A stretch of 64,000 nt of DNA, taken from assembly GCF_947496855.1 (NCBI RefSeq), contig NZ_CANMED010000002.1, positions 124,001 through 188,000 on the forward strand, read 5' to 3'. Position numbers and translations under genes: made by a program. Under the pieces are notes generated by a model, which was given only the letters and a program-made list of their open reading frames with translations, did no database searches and was not told where the DNA came from. Within the stretch, counting starts at the first letter, position 1, and every line of letters begins with the position of its first letter. This DNA is from an uncultured Aquimarina sp. (GTDB lineage: Bacteria; Bacteroidota; Bacteroidia; Flavobacteriales; Flavobacteriaceae). This document shows positions 54,921 to 64,000 of this stretch, piece after piece.

Positions 54921-54951
54921 CAAATTTACTAATTAAAACACGTAAGTGAAA
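54921..54951 (-). promoter_or_regulatory. Promoter of the nqr operon
   Basis: On the minus strand TTTC (54948-54951) and TAAATTTG (54921-54928) are separated by exactly 19 bases, matching the Bacteroidota consensus TTTG-N19-TAnnTTTG with one mismatch, 36 bases before nqrA. Confidence 0.75.
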
Positions 54952-55074
54952 GCTGCATCTGCTATAAGATTTTATTTATAACAATTCTAAATAATGAATT
55001 TTTAAGCTCTAAAACAAGATCAATCCAATCAGGCATACATTTTGTTTATCTTTACACAGATAACTATTACATTA

Positions 55075-56343
55075 ATGTCACAAAAACTTAAACAAACCCT
55101 ATTAATTTTAGGATTATTTATTGGCTTTCAATCATTTATTACAGCTCAAGAAAGCAGGGATGAAGTCAACCCACCTGATCATATCAAAACAATTCAATTA
55201 TTTGGTACTGAAGAATTTTCTGGAACACCTATTCTAAAACTCGGAGAACCACTTAATATTCAATTTGATGACATAAATGGCGATGAAGTAGATTATTATT
55301 ATAAAATAACGCATTATAATTTTGACTGGACTCCTTCTCCGTTATATAAAAACGAATACCTAAATGGTTTTGATGATATTAGAATTGTCAATTACGAAAA
55401 TTCTTTTAATACTCTGCAATTATATAGTCATTATATGTTAAGAATCCCTAATGAAGATACCAGAGGTCTGAAAGTAAGCGGGAATTATATGATTGAAATT
55501 TATAATGATGATGATGAAATTGTTTTTTCAAGAAAATTTATTGTTTACGAAAGTTTAGCCAATGTTAAAGTATATACGAAAAGATCCAGAAATCTGAAAT
55601 ATATAGACACAAGACAAACTGTTCAGTTCGAAATCAGCTCGCCTAATGAAATTTTGAAAAACCCAAAACGCACTATAAAGACATTAGTAATACAAAACAA
55701 TGATCTAAAAAATGCTATAACCAACTTGGTACCACAATTCACCATCGCAAATAGTTTGGTATATAAATATGACACAGAATCTAGTTTCTGGGGCGGTAAT
55801 GAATATCTTTTCTTTGACAATAAAGAAATAAGATCACCAACAGCAAATATTAGAGGAATTGATCTTCAAGAAATTTATCATAATTACTTGTACACCGATA
55901 TCGTTAGAGGTAACAGGATATATACATATTACCCAGATATCAATGGTAGTTTTGTGGTAAGAAATTTAAGAGCTGAGAACAGTAACACAGAGGCTGATTA
56001 TGCTTGGATACACTTTTCACTGGAGTGCTATGAACCATTGGATGGTGGAGAAATTCATATTTATGGAAACTTCAACAATTACGTAATAGATGCATCTACA
56101 AGACTAACATATGATAAAGAGAATGCAATTTATACGGCAAAAAAAATATTCAAACAAGGTTTTAATAATTACAAATATGTTTTAGTAAAATCAGATGGAA
56201 CTATAGATCCAGGTTTTATAAGCGGTAACTTTGATGAGACCGAAAATGAATATATGGTAATCCCTTATTACAGAGCTCCAGGTGCTAGATACGACAGAGC
56301 TATTGGCAAAGGAATTGGAAATTCTAGAAATATAACCAATTAA
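55075..56343 (+). CDS. T9SS plug protein (DUF5103 family)
   Basis: 422 residues from the ATG at 55075; a TTG-started frame at 55042 would add 11 residues but no better signal. Signal peptide about 1-25 (QSFITAQ). The DUF5103 family contains KTIQLFGTEEFSGTPILKLGEPLNIQFDDINGDEVDYYY at the N terminus, HYNFDWTPSPLYKNEYLNGFDD and a C-terminal part with GNFNNY and YKYVLV. In F. johnsoniae the plug protein closes the SprA translocon from the periplasmic side. The gene converges with a T9SS type A substrate gene. Confidence 0.86.
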   Translation: MSQKLKQTLLILGLFIGFQSFITAQESRDEVNPPDHIKTIQLFGTEEFSGTPILKLGEPLNIQFDDINGDEVDYYYKITHYNFDWTPSPLYKNEYLNGFDDIRIVNYENSFNTLQLYSHYMLRIPNEDTRGLKVSGNYMIEIYNDDDEIVFSRKFIVYESLANVKVYTKRSRNLKYIDTRQTVQFEISSPNEILKNPKRTIKTLVIQNNDLKNAITNLVPQFTIANSLVYKYDTESSFWGGNEYLFFDNKEIRSPTANIRGIDLQEIYHNYLYTDIVRGNRIYTYYPDINGSFVVRNLRAENSNTEADYAWIHFSLECYEPLDGGEIHIYGNFNNYVIDASTRLTYDKENAIYTAKKIFKQGFNNYKYVLVKSDGTIDPGFISGNFDETENEYMVIPYYRAPGARYDRAIGKGIGNSRNITN

Positions 56344-56372
56344 AAAGGCGAAGTCAAAGACTCCGCCTTTTT
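56342..56372. terminator. Bidirectional terminator
   Basis: AAAAAGGCG and CGCCTTTTT form a stem extended by AGTC/GACT around AAA; it overlaps the plug gene stop codon and serves the converging substrate gene. Confidence 0.85.
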
Positions 56373-56391
56373 AGAAGAACAGTTTAAATTA

Positions 56392-59300
56392 TTACTGAAC
56401 AACCACTTTTAAAGTTTCTAGTTTTATTCCGTTAATAGAAATTACATAAAAATAAATCCCTTTACTATCCATATCATTTCCGTTCAACCTTATCGTTTGC
56501 TGACCAGATTCAACTTTTTGATTGTGAATTACTTTTTTCTGACCTAAAACATTTACAGCAGTAATTTCTAACACCCCATTATTATTTGCCTGAAACTTTA
56601 ATACTGACCTTCCGCTAATCGGATTAGGAGATATGAATGCCTTTTTGACTTTAGCAAACGAAGATTCAAAAGTGGGTTGTATAGTTCCCAACTCTTCACT
56701 AGACGTTATTTTATCACAAGATGATGGACAAGAATCCGTCCAAAACCCTACATACTTCCCATTATCTATATATCCAGTAGTAAACCAACCCGTTCTATTC
56801 CTTTCCAAATCTATAGTTTGCATTCCATTACCATCATTAAAGACAATCCCTACATCATCTGGAGAGACTCCATTAGGAACTACAAAAGACCATTTTACCC
56901 AAGGAGATCCTGATAAAGTTGTCATAGTTTGACCGGGCCAAACTTCTGTATTTTCTAATCTAATATTTCGGTTACGATCAAACACATAAATATTAGAAGA
57001 TCCATTCCAATTATATGTAGGTGTTTTAAAGTAAATATCTATTGCGGCTAAGTTTAACCCATCGCAATCCACAGGACACTCATCACTCCATATTCCGTCA
57101 TAATACCATCCTGTTGTACTTCTTGCAAGGTCATCGGTCTGATTACCTTGCGTATTGAAAACTATCCGCACATCATCAGCACTAACACCCGGAGATAACT
57201 GCAAGGTGTATGCATACCAATTTGTCGAAGGATAATTACTCATTTGCTGCCCAGGCCATTCAATTGTTCCTAGAAGTGTTGAGTTTGATGCAGCATTAAA
57301 AAAATAAACATCTATTTGATCACTCCACCCAGATGGTTTATAAAAATTAATTTCAATTTCTGATATCATATCTGTAGTTATTGAAACTATTTCGCTAGTA
57401 ATCGATTGATTGCCTTTTCGATCTTTAGCTACTACTTTAAAATCATAATTAGTACCAGAATGCAATCCAGTAATCATAGCACTTATATCTCTTACAGATT
57501 TCACAAAATCTTCGCCTTCATATATATCATAACTTGTTACAGCTATGTTATCTGATGATGGATTCCAGCTTAAAACCACAGAAGTCTGACTAATATCCGA
57601 AGCTATAAGATTAGCAGGAACTGAAGGTGCCGTATCATCATTAGTTAATTCAATTTCTAATGGTACTTTCCACACGCCTCTACCATAAGTAGCCGCTATT
57701 AAAAAATTGTCTTTTAAATTAATTTCTAAATCTCTTACAGCCACATTAGGAAGATCAACTGAGTACTCCTGCCAATCCTGATCTCCATTTTTAAAATACA
57801 CCCCTAAATAAGTACCCAAATATATAGATTCGGTTCCTTTATGATGTCTTATAACAAATTTACCCTCTTGAGGAAGAACACCAGAGATATCCATAAAATT
57901 ACCTCCTTGATCACTTGAGCGAAAAACCTTTCCGCTTATAGATCCTGCAGTAGAAACATAAATAATTTGATTATCATCATTATGAACTTCAATAGAAGTA
58001 ATTGACGTAGGAAAAGAATAGACTTTAGACCAATTAACTCCTCTATCTATACTTCTGTACAAACTTACATCATTAGCAAGATACATAATATTAACATCTG
58101 ACGGATCTAACTCAATATGCTCTATATTATTACCTCCAAAATCAAATTCTGTTTGATTTTCAAAAGAATTATTTTCAAGCTTATAGAAACTTTTAAATCC
58201 TGCATACAAATTACCATTACGATCAGAAACTAATGGAGTGACCCAATTACCACGGTCTGGACCTGATGCCAAAAAACTTCTAGTTTTACCTCTATCCTCT
58301 GTGGTATATAAATTCATCCCATACTGTATAAAACCAAAATAGGTATCCGAATCATTCCCTTTTACCGCGCAATCCATGCCATCTGCTCCATGATACACAT
58401 TCCATTGCGAACCATCCAAAGCATACCCACCGTTGTCTTGCAAACCTCCAACTAAGTAATCGGCACTGCTGTTTTCTGCTACCGAAATTTTATAAAATTG
58501 TCCGATCTGAAGTCCTTTGGTTAAATCAGTAAATGATCCACCATTATTTTGAGATTCATAAACACCTCCGTCACTTCCACAAAACAATCTCCCATCATAA
58601 TAGCGCAAAAAATGAATATCCGCATGAGTATAAGTAACCTGGGCTGGACTACTCCATCTATTAATTCTCATAAAGTCATCTCCTCCATTGGTCGATTTCC
58701 AAACATTTAAACATCCAACAAATACTACATTAGGATCTTGATCAGAAACCGCTAAAGCTAAGTCATACCAGGCTTGAGTACTTTCGAAAATATTAGTTGT
58801 CTCCAGAGTTTTAATAAAGTTAGCACCACTATCCATAGATTTATACACCCCTTGAAAAGAGCTACCTGAACCTGCACTTAACAAATACACATACTCTGGA
58901 TTTGCAGGAGTTACATCAATAACCAATCTGGAAGAACTCACTGGCAACCCATTACGGACCGCAAAAAAACTATTACCTCCATTAGTAGATTTATAAAAAG
59001 TATTTGAAGTTACTGCATATACAACATTAGTATCACCAGGTTTAATCTTAATATCTTTGATATTACCAGATAATGTTTTTACCCAAGTTACACCAGCATC
59101 TTCAGTCTTATAAACTCCTCTACTAGTAGCAACCCATAATTTTTTAGAATCATCAGGATCGATATAAATATCATTTCCGATTTCGTATCTATCACCTGCA
59201 TCGAGACCGGTTTTACTCCAAGTATAACCACCATCAGTAGATTTCAAAACACCAATACCAAGTGCATCACTAGAATCATCATCACCTGTAGAAATATAAA

Positions 59301-59898
59301 TAATATTAGAGTTGTTATGATCAATAGCGATTCCAGAAACTCCAATCTGAGGCAAATAATCGGATAAAGGCTCCCAATGTTCACCACTATCAATAGATTT
59401 CCAAATTCCCCCGGCAGGCGCACCAATATAAATCACGTCAGATTGGTTCGGGTCTACAACTACTACATTAACCCTACCTTGACCAGGTGACCAAGAATTA
59501 GAAGGATCATGATCAAAAGGTCCCATTGGCAACCAAGTATTTGCGATTTTTTGTCCAAAATTTTTCTTAGATCGTTTCTGCTCCCAAATATTCCAATAGA
59601 AATCTGGAGTGGGTAAAGTACCATCAGGCATAACTGCATTCTTATAAAACTCTTGCCATCTCATAAAAGGCTTATGCCCACTTCCCTTAACAGCATCATC
59701 TTTTTCTCTCCAATAATCATTAAATGCATTCACTACCTCATAAAATCTAGGGGCACTAAGATCATTCGATTTTTCTTTTAGCGTAATTTCAGACATCCAT
59801 GGTGCATCCAAATTGTACTGCGAATTCGCAGATGTAGTATTCAAAAAAATCAATAAAAGCACAAAAGCTACTTTTAAGAAGGGTATTGTTTTTCTCAT
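56392..59898 (-). CDS. Secreted VPS10/BNR-repeat protein with FN3, two CBM26-like modules and T9SS type A tail
   Basis: 1168 residues. Signal peptide about 1-27 (ending SANSQ). Residues about 110-770 form sialidase/VPS10-type Asp-box beta-propeller repeats (GGIWKSIDSGEHW, GVLKSTDGGYTW, GVYKTEDAGVTW, SLYRSIDRGVNW, KVFRSSDQGGNF). FN3 domain about 785-875 (VPANLIASDISQTSVVLSWNP). Two starch-binding CBM26-like modules follow about 885-985 and 1000-1095 (INFYKPSGWSDQIDVYFFN, IEWPGQQMS; and IDIYFKTPTYNWNGSSNIY, VWPGQTMT). C-terminal type A sorting domain about 1100-1168 (ISPNPISGRSVLKFQANN, GIYFYVISINGI). Probable alpha-glucan-binding or degrading surface enzyme, secreted by T9SS. Confidence 0.88.
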   Translation of the reverse strand: MRKTIPFLKVAFVLLLIFLNTTSANSQYNLDAPWMSEITLKEKSNDLSAPRFYEVVNAFNDYWREKDDAVKGSGHKPFMRWQEFYKNAVMPDGTLPTPDFYWNIWEQKRSKKNFGQKIANTWLPMGPFDHDPSNSWSPGQGRVNVVVVDPNQSDVIYIGAPAGGIWKSIDSGEHWEPLSDYLPQIGVSGIAIDHNNSNIIYISTGDDDSSDALGIGVLKSTDGGYTWSKTGLDAGDRYEIGNDIYIDPDDSKKLWVATSRGVYKTEDAGVTWVKTLSGNIKDIKIKPGDTNVVYAVTSNTFYKSTNGGNSFFAVRNGLPVSSSRLVIDVTPANPEYVYLLSAGSGSSFQGVYKSMDSGANFIKTLETTNIFESTQAWYDLALAVSDQDPNVVFVGCLNVWKSTNGGDDFMRINRWSSPAQVTYTHADIHFLRYYDGRLFCGSDGGVYESQNNGGSFTDLTKGLQIGQFYKISVAENSSADYLVGGLQDNGGYALDGSQWNVYHGADGMDCAVKGNDSDTYFGFIQYGMNLYTTEDRGKTRSFLASGPDRGNWVTPLVSDRNGNLYAGFKSFYKLENNSFENQTEFDFGGNNIEHIELDPSDVNIMYLANDVSLYRSIDRGVNWSKVYSFPTSITSIEVHNDDNQIIYVSTAGSISGKVFRSSDQGGNFMDISGVLPQEGKFVIRHHKGTESIYLGTYLGVYFKNGDQDWQEYSVDLPNVAVRDLEINLKDNFLIAATYGRGVWKVPLEIELTNDDTAPSVPANLIASDISQTSVVLSWNPSSDNIAVTSYDIYEGEDFVKSVRDISAMITGLHSGTNYDFKVVAKDRKGNQSITSEIVSITTDMISEIEINFYKPSGWSDQIDVYFFNAASNSTLLGTIEWPGQQMSNYPSTNWYAYTLQLSPGVSADDVRIVFNTQGNQTDDLARSTTGWYYDGIWSDECPVDCDGLNLAAIDIYFKTPTYNWNGSSNIYVFDRNRNIRLENTEVWPGQTMTTLSGSPWVKWSFVVPNGVSPDDVGIVFNDGNGMQTIDLERNRTGWFTTGYIDNGKYVGFWTDSCPSSCDKITSSEELGTIQPTFESSFAKVKKAFISPNPISGRSVLKFQANNNGVLEITAVNVLGQKKVIHNQKVESGQQTIRLNGNDMDSKGIYFYVISINGIKLETLKVVVQ

Positions 59899-60279
59899 CT
59901 ATCCAGTTTTAAGTATTAAAAAATTCTATTGTTATACCGTAACACAACTACGTAAAAATACATGCTGAATATCCTAAAAACCACTAACTAAACTACTAAT
60001 TAAACTATTTAAAAAACTGAAAATCAAATATTTAAAACCATCTATATCGATAAAGGTTAAATTATATTTTTCGATAAAAAACCAATAAAATTGACTAAAA
60101 ACACAGCTAACAATCACCTAAAACGTTATAATTTTTTTTCCTACATTACATTTCTATCGTTTGAGTCTCCCTCCTCTTTACATATAGCGTCAAACTATAA
60201 TCTCAACACATACAAAAATTTTATGTTTTGTAACGAAATACCTTTACTTTAGTCCTATTACGCAAACAATTAACTAAAA
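59899..60279. other. Spacer with paired TCGATAAA sites
   Basis: AT-rich spacer between the divergent substrate and DUF3667 genes. TCGATAAA occurs at 60047-60054 and 60071-60078, 24 bp apart (TTTATCGA on the minus strand, toward the substrate gene), similar to the paired sites of the collagen-like and CHU_C genes. No defensible -7 box or hairpin otherwise. Confidence 0.4.
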
Positions 60280-61332
60280 ATGAAAGAAAAGGGGAGATTT
60301 CTTAAAAAGTATAGAGGAAATGAATGTTTAAATTGTGGTATTCCTCTTGATGTAATTGATCGTTATTGCCATAATTGCGGTCAGATTAATACCACAAAAA
60401 AACTTTCTTTTAAAGACTTTTTTAATGAATTTTTTGCAAGTATTCTCTCTTATGATTCTAGGTTAAGACATACCATAGTTGGTCTACTGTTTAGACCTGG
60501 AATGATTTCCAAGGATTATATAGAAGGGAAAAGAATAAAATACGCGAACCCTTTTAGGTTTTACCTCAGCGTTTCTATACTATTTTTCATTATTAGTGGC
60601 TTATTTATTGATTTTGATAGTCTACCCACTCAAACGGATGATCAAAATAATGGAATATTACAAGTAAACCTATCCGATCAAATACCTGAAGAAAAAGCTA
60701 TTACTAATGATTCCATATCCGAATCTGAAGACACAGAAGAACCTGTTTACTTTAGTGAGATTCAGTTAGACACTATGAATACTTTTAATGCTGTCCAAAA
60801 TCGTTGGAAGACTTATAAATCACATTACAAAAAAACAGGACAATTAATTGCCAATATTGCTTTAGACAGTTTACAGCACAATAAAAATGGGTACACAAAA
60901 TATCTATACAAAAGAAGTATCCGAACAAAAAATCTTAATGAAAACCCAATGGAGCTTCTAAAGTTTGTTTTTAACAAGCTTCCTTTTATTATATTTTTCT
61001 TTCTTCCATTTTTTGCGTTAACTATATGGGTTATTTACATAAGAAGGTCTTTTAATTACATGGAACATTTGGTTTTCATTTTCCATACGCAAACCATGTT
61101 TTTCATTTTAATGGGAATCGCAATTTTAATTGATCAAATCACCAAAAGTGAGGCTGCATCAAGTATCGCAATGTTAGTTTTTCTATTTTACCTATACAAA
61201 GCAATGCGTAAGTTCTATCAGCAAAGAAGACTTAAAACTATTGTTAAATTTCTGTTAGTAAACGTATTATTTTTTATCTTAGCAGGAATAGGATCTTTAG
61301 TAACTATTATCGGATCCATGTTTATTTTTTAA
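60280..61332 (+). CDS. DUF3667 family zinc-ribbon membrane protein
   Basis: 350 residues. N-terminal zinc ribbon with two C-x2-C pairs (ECLNCGIPLD and RYCHNCGQI), followed by the family block KDFFNEFFASILSYDSRLRHTIVGLLFRPG and FRFYLSVSILFFI. A charged periplasmic stretch (about 115-200) separates the first membrane segment from the last four (about 233-350). Unknown function, common in Flavobacteriia. Ends one base before apaG, so a shared transcript is likely. Confidence 0.88.
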   Translation: MKEKGRFLKKYRGNECLNCGIPLDVIDRYCHNCGQINTTKKLSFKDFFNEFFASILSYDSRLRHTIVGLLFRPGMISKDYIEGKRIKYANPFRFYLSVSILFFIISGLFIDFDSLPTQTDDQNNGILQVNLSDQIPEEKAITNDSISESEDTEEPVYFSEIQLDTMNTFNAVQNRWKTYKSHYKKTGQLIANIALDSLQHNKNGYTKYLYKRSIRTKNLNENPMELLKFVFNKLPFIIFFFLPFFALTIWVIYIRRSFNYMEHLVFIFHTQTMFFILMGIAILIDQITKSEAASSIAMLVFLFYLYKAMRKFYQQRRLKTIVKFLLVNVLFFILAGIGSLVTIIGSMFIF

Positions 61333-61333
61333 T

Positions 61334-61720
61334 ATGGTTGAACAAGTAACCAGAGGGATAAAAATTTCGGTGGATACCACCTTTGAAGGTACGTTCTTTA
61401 AGAACTATAAGATTCATTTTGCCTTTGGATATCAAATTACCATTGAAAACCAAAGTAAAGACTCTGTACAACTTACCTCTCGATTTTGGGAAATCAAAGA
61501 TGCGTTAAGTAGTACAGAAATTGTAGAAGGTGAAGGTGTTATTGGCAAAAAACCAGTATTGAAACCTGGAGAATCTCACACCTATAATAGCGGATGTCTT
61601 TTAAGCTCTCCCTTTGGTGCTATGAAAGGGCATTATAACATGATCAACTTCACATCTACTCGAAAGTTTAAGGTAATTATCCCTAGTTTTAAACTTAGTG
61701 CTCCTTTTGCTCTGAATTAA
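61334..61720 (+). CDS. apaG: ApaG domain protein
   Basis: 128 residues, all one ApaG (DUF525) domain: GIKISVDTTFEGTF, FGYQITIENQSKDSVQLTSRFWEI, VEGEGVIGKKPVLKPGESHTY and GCLLSSPFGAMKGHYNM. ApaG was linked to Co2+/Mg2+ transport and diadenosine tetraphosphate in E. coli; the exact role is unclear. Its last 26 bases overlap the converging DUF6695 gene. Confidence 0.94.
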   Translation: MVEQVTRGIKISVDTTFEGTFFKNYKIHFAFGYQITIENQSKDSVQLTSRFWEIKDALSSTEIVEGEGVIGKKPVLKPGESHTYNSGCLLSSPFGAMKGHYNMINFTSTRKFKVIIPSFKLSAPFALN

Positions 61721-62708
61721 GTTTCTTTACAAGATCAAACCGTATTATTTCACCCTCCTGTTCTATATGGCAATATTTACAATGAGAATCATACACGAAC
61801 CTATATTTTTTAGTATAAACAAAAGTTGATTTAGTTTCAAAAAGACCTTTAAAATCCTCATCCCCATACTCTGTATACCTCCTGATTTCAAACAAAGAAA
61901 TTGACGAAGATTCTTTTAAAACAAAATAAGCACCACTTCCTATTCCTGATAGAAAATGAGCTTCTTTTAAGAAATCTGGCTTCTTAATGTTCTTTTCCTG
62001 TGCTAACTTTGGTACTTTTTTATCAAAGTAGTTAGTAAGGTTTTCTTTAAAAACAGAGTTTGGATACTCTATCAAAACCCCATTCTCTACTTGATATATC
62101 TTATTTTCCATGGATCCTTTTTCCACATTACCTAAAGGACTTGGAGTAAACAATTTATTACGCAATAATGGTGTTCTTATTCTGGATTTATCTGTACTAT
62201 ATAGAATTGTATCCGTAACTATTCTTGAACAATTACTCCCTTCTTTTCTAAAAGTTGAATATGGAATACTTCCTTTGTTTTGAGTCTCCAAAACATACTC
62301 CTTTGCTTTATCGTAATCTATATAATCACAAACAGAAGCAACTAAACGACCACTGCCATGAGTCTTCTCTGGATTTGCTTCTAACCATAAAAGAAATTCT
62401 TTAACATTAGCCAATTTCCTATCAGCTGTAAAAGCAGCTTTAAAAGGTATTGCTAATTCCACATCAGTTACCGCACTTCTAACTCTTCCTTTACCGGGAG
62501 GAGTTATATATCTTCCAAAATCGTAATATTCTGCAATACCCGTTTTATTCTCAATAAGAACAAAAGCAGCGTGACCAGCTTTAATAATTCCGTTTTTTCC
62601 TAAACCAAAAAACTGCAGTAAACCTGTAGATTTTTTTTCTTCGTCAGAAAAGCGAACAAAAGTATCTGGAAATGCTAGGGATATTATTTTGCCCGTGTAA
62701 TTCATCAC
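61695..62708 (-). CDS. DUF6695 family protein with possible papain-like fold
   Basis: 337 residues. No signal. KAGHAAFVLIENKTGIAEYYDFGRY and, about 130 residues later, FRKEGSNCSRIVTDTIL have the order His then Cys seen in permuted NlpC/P60 (LRAT/YiiX-like) proteins, so a thiol hydrolase or acyltransferase activity is possible; this is an inference. C-terminal third resembles a separate domain with CKYCHIEQEGE. Overlaps the converging apaG end by 26 bases. Start at 62708; a second Met follows directly. Confidence 0.78.
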   Translation of the reverse strand: MMNYTGKIISLAFPDTFVRFSDEEKKSTGLLQFFGLGKNGIIKAGHAAFVLIENKTGIAEYYDFGRYITPPGKGRVRSAVTDVELAIPFKAAFTADRKLANVKEFLLWLEANPEKTHGSGRLVASVCDYIDYDKAKEYVLETQNKGSIPYSTFRKEGSNCSRIVTDTILYSTDKSRIRTPLLRNKLFTPSPLGNVEKGSMENKIYQVENGVLIEYPNSVFKENLTNYFDKKVPKLAQEKNIKKPDFLKEAHFLSGIGSGAYFVLKESSSISLFEIRRYTEYGDEDFKGLFETKSTFVYTKKYRFVYDSHCKYCHIEQEGEIIRFDLVKKLNSEQKEH

Positions 62709-62764
62709 ACGTATAAAATTTTAATTCTACTTGTTTTCAAAATGTAACTTAGTATTAGTTTTGA

Positions 62765-63481
62765 CTAAGCAGTTATCGCCTCAAAGGTAACGACATTTAC
62801 TTCTTTGTTCTGAAGATCTTCATAGCGCATTGCAAGTTCTTCATCATTTTTAACAATCTGAGTAATACTTCTGGTTTTTAAAAACCCTCTATCAATTTGT
62901 AGATCTACATCCTTATCCCCTATTCCGGCATTCTTATGAAAATCCAATAGCGAATCCGGACTTAATCTATTTTCTTCCTCGAATACATCAAACCAACCTT
63001 CTCTTGTCTTCTTCATTTCATTAGTATATAAAGTAGAAGAAGACCAAATATGAGTTTCTTTTTCTAAAACCCTGAAATGCTTTTGTCTTCCATCCCAAAC
63101 TAACTCAAAAAACTTAAGATCCGATTGCCAATTTACCGCAACTATTGTAAAAGGTTCAATCCCTTTATAATCATATGCTAGAATATCTTCTTGTAAATTA
63201 TCAGATCCTAAAAGATCTTTTACTACCACCCCTCTACTTTGCCTATACGAAACCAATCTTTCATGAATTTCGAAACCTCCATTAAGAAGGCAAATCATCG
63301 TGTTCTTGTCACTAAGTCCTATCCAAGTTCCTCCAGCTACAGCATCTTTTGGAAATAGCATTCTGGTTTTATCAACTTGATAAAATTCAGGTACTAAGGT
63401 TTTGCGATTTATAGCCTCATCACGATTAGAGGTTAATATAAAACCGTTTTCTTGGGTGGGGATCAAAGTTACTGTACACAT
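62765..63481 (-). CDS. NRDE family (TANGO2-like) protein
   Basis: 238 residues from the ATG at 63481; the longer frame to 63535 adds an unlikely cysteine-rich extension. The conserved start is MCTVTLIPTQENGFILTSNRDEAINRKT, where Cys2 is invariant and the SNRDE gives the family its name. GGTWIGLSDKNTMICLLNGGF follows. TANGO2 in eukaryotes affects heme or acyl-CoA metabolism; the bacterial role is unknown. Divergent from the pruA gene. Confidence 0.88.
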   Translation of the reverse strand: MCTVTLIPTQENGFILTSNRDEAINRKTLVPEFYQVDKTRMLFPKDAVAGGTWIGLSDKNTMICLLNGGFEIHERLVSYRQSRGVVVKDLLGSDNLQEDILAYDYKGIEPFTIVAVNWQSDLKFFELVWDGRQKHFRVLEKETHIWSSSTLYTNEMKKTREGWFDVFEEENRLSPDSLLDFHKNAGIGDKDVDLQIDRGFLKTRSITQIVKNDEELAMRYEDLQNKEVNVVTFEAITA

Positions 63482-63581
63482 AGATTTTTGGGTCGGATAA
63501 ATTTCGCACAACTTACAAAAAAAAATACATACCACAGATGTTTATAAAAGGTTAAAATCAATATTACCCTACATAATTTCC

Positions 63582-63589
63582 TATCTTTG
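63582..63589 (+). promoter_or_regulatory. -7 box of the pruA gene
   Basis: TATCTTTG, a full match to the TAnnTTTG consensus, lies 52 bases before the ATG. No convincing -33 element is visible. Confidence 0.45.
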
Positions 63590-63641
63590 CCGCTTTGAGT
63601 ATACTAACACATCTTACAAATCAAACTAAATACACAAGATC

Positions 63642-64000
63642 ATGGGAAAAGGTTTTTTTCAAGTTCCAACAGCGATCAATGAGCCTGTAAAATCATATGC
63701 TCCTGGAACTCCCGAAAGAGAAGAAGTTCTAGCAACATATAAATCTATGTATAATTCATCCGTTGATGTTCCTTTATATATTAACGGAGAGGAGATCAGA
63801 ACTGGAGACACTGGAACAATGTCACCTCCGCACGACCATAAACATCAATTAGGGACGTATCACAAAGCAGAAAAACAACATATTCAGACAGCTATAGACA
63901 CAGCTATAGAAGCTCGCAAAAAATGGGCAGATTTAGCTTGGGAACAACGTGCTGCCATTTTCTTAAAAGCGGCAGAACTAATTGCTGGGCCTTATAGAGC
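63642..64000 (+). CDS. pruA: 1-pyrroline-5-carboxylate dehydrogenase (5' part)
   Basis: ATG at 63642; the frame is open to the window edge, giving 119 residues. MGKGFFQVPTAINEPVKSYAPG, then VPLYINGEEIRTGDTGTMSPPH and HIQTAIDTAIEARKKWADLAWEQRAAIFLKAAELI match the N terminus of L-glutamate-gamma-semialdehyde dehydrogenase, which oxidises the proline degradation intermediate to glutamate. The catalytic Cys and NAD-binding core are beyond the edge, so activity cannot be confirmed here. Confidence 0.9.
   Translation, partial: MGKGFFQVPTAINEPVKSYAPGTPEREEVLATYKSMYNSSVDVPLYINGEEIRTGDTGTMSPPHDHKHQLGTYHKAEKQHIQTAIDTAIEARKKWADLAWEQRAAIFLKAAELIAGPYR

Overview
The window is a 64 kb piece of low-GC chromosome from a Bacteroidota member, most likely a marine Flavobacteriaceae close to Aquimarina (genus is a guess). 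Supporting signs: promoter -7 boxes of the TAnnTTTG type with little Shine-Dalgarno use, type IX secretion sorting domains (type A and type B), a T9SS plug protein, a six-gene Na+-NQR operon with ApbE, a LytS/LytTR pair with a flavobacterial companion, ECF sigma/FecR proteins, and DUF families (DUF3667, DUF4846, DUF5103, DUF6695) typical of this group.

Layout. 0-1.4 kb: two related small exported proteins with carboxypeptidase-regulatory-like domains (first one cut by the window edge). 1.4-3.1 kb: peptidase E and glutaminase. 3.1-3.2 kb: a decayed copy of a tRNA-Gly transcription unit. 3.4-8.6 kb: a glycan-assembly block (GT-C/TPR membrane protein, small DMT protein, methyltransferase, GT4, polyprenyl-phosphate-type GT2). 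8.7-14.0 kb: DUF4956 - CotH/beta-helix - VTC polyphosphate-polymerase-like - calcineurin-like lipoprotein, tightly packed and partly translationally overlapping. 14.5 kb: intact tRNA-Gly(UCC).

14.9-30.0 kb is the most striking part: a run of five secreted surface proteins headed by a 2340-residue protein whose middle is about 325 copies of the hexapeptide GNQGPT, an uninterrupted collagen-type Gly-X-Y tract of about 1967 residues with no charged residue. Two further genes carry related N-terminal modules. A 1261-residue multidomain protein, a type B T9SS substrate and a protein with a possible C1q-like jelly roll complete the set. Paired TTTnATCGA-like motifs occur upstream of two of these genes and of a third large secreted-protein gene at 60 kb.

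30.2-44.7 kb: housekeeping and regulatory genes: ClpP, a VanY-type peptidase, a CAP lipoprotein, an M48 peptidase, ankyrin protein, GpmI, an ECF sigma factor with FecR-like anti-sigma, methionine aminopeptidase, methyltransferases, a second sigma factor with a possible decayed neighbour, and an ABA4-like/membrane protein/LytS/LytTR operon. 44.7-55 kb: ApbE with three small genes, an outer membrane barrel, and nqrABCDEF (minus strand) with a recognisable promoter. 55-64 kb: T9SS plug protein facing a 1168-residue VPS10/BNR-type T9SS substrate with two CBM26-like modules, then DUF3667, ApaG, DUF6695, an NRDE/TANGO2-like protein, and the start of a 1-pyrroline-5-carboxylate dehydrogenase cut by the end.

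No IS element, CRISPR array, rRNA or phage module was recognised. All functional calls come from reading motifs and family resemblance; no database search was run.
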